Shown piece after piece: positions 60,000 to 64,000 of a DNA stretch of 64,000 nt. Source of the stretch: Opisthorchis felineus (lineage: Eukaryota > Platyhelminthes > Trematoda > Opisthorchiida > Opisthorchiidae); the NCBI GenBank assembly GCA_004794785.1, contig SJOL01007707.1, positions 725,396-789,395 of the forward strand, in the 5' to 3' direction. Within the stretch, counting starts at the first letter, position 1; each line of letters begins with the position of its first letter. The notes under the pieces are model-generated. The model was given only the letters and a program-made list of their open reading frames with translations, was not told where the DNA came from and did not search any database. A program made the translations under genes and the position numbers.

Positions 60000-62950
60000 C
60001 CTGGTTCAGTACTTGCCAAAGCTGAGCGTATCCCGCATATAGTACCTGGTGGTTAGATAGGTTCAACCGCCTGGTGTGCTATGGTAACAGCCATTTTAAA
60101 TAAAACGAGCAACCCAGATAACCATATTCAACGTAAGTGTAGCTCAGGGTACCCATGTGTTTTAAGCCGCTCCAGCCGCGGCAGAAGGTGCCAGAGAGAA
60201 GATATTTTATCAGATAGATCCGAGGCGGAAGAACACAGCCGAACGCGGGAAGGATTCAAAACTTCCTTATTAAACAAAGCGGAAAGCCACCCACGCGTTG
60301 AAGGCAAGTAGGGGGAACAGAAATTCGTTATCTGGTGAGATAGAGCAGACAAGCACGCACAAATATGCCTCGGGGTACACCGTGAAGCCACGTCGGCAAG
60401 TTTTATGAATGCCAGTATGGATATTGAACGCCACGTGAAACGTAACACACAAAAATTTCAACTATCCCCACAAGGATACTGACGTTGAAGCCTCTGGCTG
60501 GGTATTTTTCAGGTTATTCTCGAAACGTTTAAGACCAGAATATGGTGTTCCCGAGGGAGGAATATAAAAGGCAAAGGCCAAGAAAGTTTGGCAAGAAAAT
60601 TTGCGAAACAGGTGAACCTGACAAGATAATATTAACAATAGTAATAATGTTTATTCTTAACTTGCGGGTGGCATGCCCTCAGGCATGATCATAGGGTTAC
60701 AGTCAGGATAAAAGCATGACTAGCTGGGATTGTGAGCACAGGCGGTTTTGGGAAAAGAGGCAGCGTCAGAGGCGGTGGGCATCATCCGATGCACGCGTGG
60801 CCACCACTAAACCGGCACGGGCAGGAAAGCACAGTTACTATGCGTTTTTTGGAGAGAATATCGAGCAAGATCAGATCGTTAGGATTTGAAGGTGGCGGGC
60901 AAAAAACAAAACGGGGAGGGCAAAACAAGAGGCTCCCTGCCTGACACATGACAATAAAAGTGCAAACGGTGGAAAATGTGGAACCAGAACATCAGATCTG
61001 GTGAAACAGCAGAGTTGGCGTCTTCCAGCCGGTCAATTTGAACTAAAACCTAAAACCACCGCTGAGGCCTCGTGGCTTTGGACTGTTGGGCTCATGGCGA
61101 GGGTCACAAAACGCGTAAGTGGGGATGTTGAATTGGAGGGATTAGCAAAGCGGATAAATGGTAACAAGAAACTCAGAATCGTGGTGTACAGTGAAACTGT
61201 AGGGACTCATTGGTGTCGCTGTTGTGGAGTCGGGCTTAATAGTTCCTTGGAAGAGTGAGATAGTGACAACATACGAGCCGAAACGCGAGCTGTATAGAAA
61301 ATTATTGATTTTGCGGGAAGCAGACACACAGAACTTGTTAACTTCGAAAGAATGGTTCAGCGGATTGGAATGAAAATCATGGAGGCGTCTGGGGCTTATT
61401 GGGGAGCTTGTTCGTATTTGCAGTTAATGGAAGGAGGGGGTGAGAGGGTACGGTCGAGAGTAGGAGGGGAATAGTTGCAGGTGTGCTATCAGACTGGGTA
61501 TGGCAGTGCCGTGCCATCTTTGGCCTGACATGCTTCGGTTTTTGGACAGCTCCGTAATGCACGTCATACTTAAGATCATTTGGGCTGGGATGTGCAATTC
61601 TTTGAGCAGCGGGATTTTTCTCAGGCTGGCCAGGGAAACAAGCGTAGAACAAAACCGATATAAGATCGCAGGCCTTTGGTCCGTTTGGGGATCCCTGTGG
61701 ATGTTGATCGTGGGCCAGGTGGAGTGGATAACAGCCAAACAGGTCGTCCATACCTGATATTGCCGATGTTAAAAGCTTGGGAAGATGAGGGAACGGGATG
61801 AGATTAGTAAAGCATGCTGAGTTTGAGGAGACCTCTGCTGGGATAATGTGCATTAATATACACAGAAAGAAAAACTTGACGTCTACCGCGATTAGGGTGA
61901 TGACAATAAGTGATTATATGACATAGGATAGGGGTGGATTTTTACTTAGAAGACTAGCGATCAAGCAGGGGTTGGGTTTGATTATATGTTACATTGAAGT
62001 ACGAGAGATCTGGGGCAAACAGATATAAGCACGCAGAGTGGTGGCGTGGTTATGGGAATCAAACGTATAAGGAGTGATGGGAGTGAACTTCCGAGATGAT
62101 GGACTAGTTAATCTGGTATTTATTACGTGAGTTGGACAGTATCAGGAGAGAAAGTAAATGTAAAAGAACTAGTCACCAGTCCCCGGAGCACTGCTATCAG
62201 CCTCAAATTAACAAGTAGTGCATGGCAACTTTTATCAGTGAAAGGCCAAAACGCGTGCTATCTGGGGCCCCGATTTCGGCGATATAACGATGCCGCAGTC
62301 TATTAGTTTAGTTAAAGCTATGCACGGATTTGTAAAGCTGTGTAGAAGTTACTGAGTTCGAAAGCGGCTGGTTCTATTGACCATACTTTTGAATCGTCAT
62401 TGAGGATGGTGTTAGTCGAAACCAGAGAGAGCACTATAGAAGTGCGTTAGCCAGAACGCTAAACGGCAAGAGTATGGCGATTCTTCTGTCATGGTAACTG
62501 CAATTATGCCACGAAGAAGAAACTGTTTGGCATCCCTAGACTCTAGTGTGCCGACTGCGAGAGAACAAAGCTAAGCATTGAGATAGTGGATGAACAACAC
62601 TTAGGCTTTCCCGAAAGACCCCCAAATGTTGCACTTAGGGCGGCGTCCGAAACGTCTGGGGAGCCAAAAAATACTACCCATCTATTACTGATTTTTAGTG
62701 GCGGTTGAGATATCCGCGAGTTAGATTAGTGAAACAAGATCGTGCGAGAGGCAGGGGTGAAACGTGTTAAACTAAGTTGAGCAACGATCTATTCACGTTT
62801 CCACTATAACAATAAAGTGAGTGAATCCATGGCTTTGGCTAATCAGGTAGTGCCGATCCTAGCTCTTATATATGGAGAAGATAGTTGCTTGTGGAACTTC
62901 AGTTAGAAAATTAGGTACATGATTGGGTCCTATATCAAGAAGAGCATTTC
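60000..62950. other. Purine-rich (plus strand) island of unknown origin
   Basis: The plus strand is visibly G/A-rich (for example 60730-60950 and 61380-61850) compared with the AT-rich surroundings. Open frames of up to about 158 codons on the complementary strand are Pro/His-rich, which follows from the skew. Plus-strand fragments such as HSYYAFFGENIEQDQIVRI look peptide-like but are short. It may be an old insertion or satellite-derived sequence. Confidence 0.4.
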
Positions 62951-62957
62951 TGCTTAC

Positions 62958-63038
62958 CTTCGTCGATGCAAAGCCGAAAGTCTGGGAGGCAGTTCCCTGG
63001 GAAGGGCTGTCTGAGATCGCATCCTGAAAGTCTTACCT
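62958..63038 (-). CDS. Exon, cysteine-rich (model B or separate gene)
   Basis: 81 nt between a superb acceptor (CCGTCTTTCTCTCACAACCCTTTTAG) and the donor G|GTAAGC. It reads VRLSGCDLRQPFPGNC then LPDFRLCIDE, phase 1-1. Phase-1 cysteine modules are typical of secreted or extracellular proteins; DFRLCIDE faintly recalls the Delta/Jagged N-terminal region, without proof. A second donor, AGAG|GTAAGA, lies at the start of the exon. Confidence 0.47.
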
Positions 63039-63470
63039 CTAAAAGGGTTGTGAGAGAAAGACGGGAGAATAAAATTCGGCAAAGGCACACGCGTGCAAAC
63101 TGTCCAAAGAAAACCTTGAAAAAACACGAAATCTTGCTGACGGGATATTCGAATCAAATGTCTGAGACAATTCACCAATATACATGAACATAATCCTAAG
63201 CCGGCTTACAAGAACATATCTAAGAGACAAGCTGTAGAGATCATCAGCCTTCGAAAACACCAACGGGGCGCATCCAAAAAAAGGAGTTTAGAAACTGCGA
63301 CCTCCTGGCTAGTAGTCTTGGATCAGATAAAAGCGCCCAATCAGCGGTGCGACTGACAAGCACTTATAACATAGCACAGCACATCCTTCCACATCATGTG
63401 CTCCCAAATAGGCTGGCTCTCCGGTGGTGGTTTCCCAGATGTCAGCCTTACTTTCGTGAACTATACTCAC

Positions 63471-63934
63471 ATGTGAACCACCTGTAGCTTGTTGATAATG
63501 TGAAAGGGCTTGAGAGCTTCGATGGAAATTTTGCCCTGTAAGTGAAGCTCGTCACCGCCGAAGCACTGTTTGTCAGTACTAGTCGATTAAGAGTTGTCAG
63601 CATTACCCAATTCAACAGCGTTTTGAACATATAACCCCCCTGGATTTTCACTAATTTTATCAAGGTTGAACAATCATTGACAGGACTTCCTGGTCGTTTT
63701 GGAACTGGGCTTATAGCCAGCGTGCTTCCAGGGCATAGGTGTAATATAAGCGGAAGTTGCGTCAGTGACGCCCACAAAGCTTCACTTGTCTCATCGACAC
63801 TGTATTTTGGAGGATGTGGAACTATGTAGTCTGGGTCGAAAAAAATGACCATTCCGCAAATCATGTGTGAAGATTCAACAATTCCTAATATGATGAGATG
63901 AGTACAGCTGAACTCATTCTTGAAGGTACGCGTC
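63471..63934 (-). CDS. Long coding exon of unknown gene
   Basis: About 155 codons. The donor CACAT|GTGAGT is good, the acceptor GTTTTAG is short. The peptide includes FKNEFSCTHLIILGIVESSH, FFDPDYIVPHPPKYSVDETS, ALWASLTQLPLILHL and PKRPGSPVNDCSTLIKL. Joining straight to 62958-63038 would create a stop, so they belong to different transcripts or another exon intervenes. Confidence 0.5.
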
Positions 63935-64000
63935 CTAAAACGGTTACTCCTGGGTCCCTAGAGGTCCCTGCAGTAAAAGCTGATAACCGCTCGGAAAGAA

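Larger units (their letters stand above)
49231..63038 (-). other. Gene model B: multi-exon minus-strand gene (hypothesis)
   Basis: Splice-bounded exons at 62958-63038 (uncertain), 59865-59895, 59233-59277, 59161-59194, 58393-58447, 56956-57072, 55470-55763, 50437-50551 and 49231-49306. Several adjacent pairs agree in phase (59895 to 58393; 57072 to 50437). Elsewhere an intermediate exon is missing. The predicted product includes a leucine-rich, HEAT/ARM-like stretch. No start or stop was found. Confidence 0.42.

Noticed and set aside
61377..61853. Minus-strand open frame of 158 codons
   Set aside because: It lies in the purine-skewed island; its Pro/His-rich composition follows from the skew, and there is no splice or domain support.
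1..64000. CRISPR arrays, bacterial operons, rRNA genes, intact tRNA genes
   Set aside because: I looked for regular spaced repeats, ribosome-binding-site-led gene strings and cloverleaf folds and found none; the sequence is eukaryotic.

Overview
This is eukaryotic, intron-rich DNA, AT-leaning by eye, with no prokaryotic architecture. The repeats point to a flatworm. Several dispersed fragments translate to a peptide containing STAHDR and SWGSSG, which I remember from diphyllobothriidean tapeworm assemblies (Spirometra, Dibothriocephalus, Schistocephalus). That attribution rests on memory and was not searched.

Layout. Bases 481-4007 hold an R2-clade non-LTR retrotransposon, almost complete at its 3' end and broken once by a frameshift. 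It is flanked by a near-perfect 20-bp target-site duplication and does not lie in 28S rDNA. Beside it (about 4060-4310, minus) is the 3' stump of a second non-LTR element. A longer copy of that second family lies at 26.0-27.1 kb (minus), and a short 3' piece of the R2 family lies at 22.8-23.25 kb. SINE-like tRNA heads, a 200-bp hairpin (33.36-33.56 kb), microsatellites and four pieces of the STAHDR repeat are scattered elsewhere.

Genes. I found no single-exon host gene. I see many splice-bounded open segments. On the minus strand two series stand out: one from about 40.7 kb down to 4.57 kb (model A), and one from about 59.9 kb (possibly 63.9 kb) down to 49.2 kb (model B). Both are built from exons of 20-500 nt with consensus donors and acceptors and compatible phases. 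The plus strand has a credible terminal exon ending at 47378, with possible upstream exons from 41.07 kb (model C), which would sit between or inside the minus-strand models. I cannot name any of these proteins. Model A ends in helical, spectrin-like sequence, and part of model B looks HEAT/ARM-like. The longest exons are well supported. The micro-exons were partly chosen for phase, so their joining is a hypothesis.

Region 60-62.9 kb is purine-rich on the plus strand and differs in texture from the rest. Most of the remaining sequence reads as intron or decayed repeat in which I see nothing specific. No rRNA gene, intact tRNA, CRISPR array or bacterial-type operon is present.
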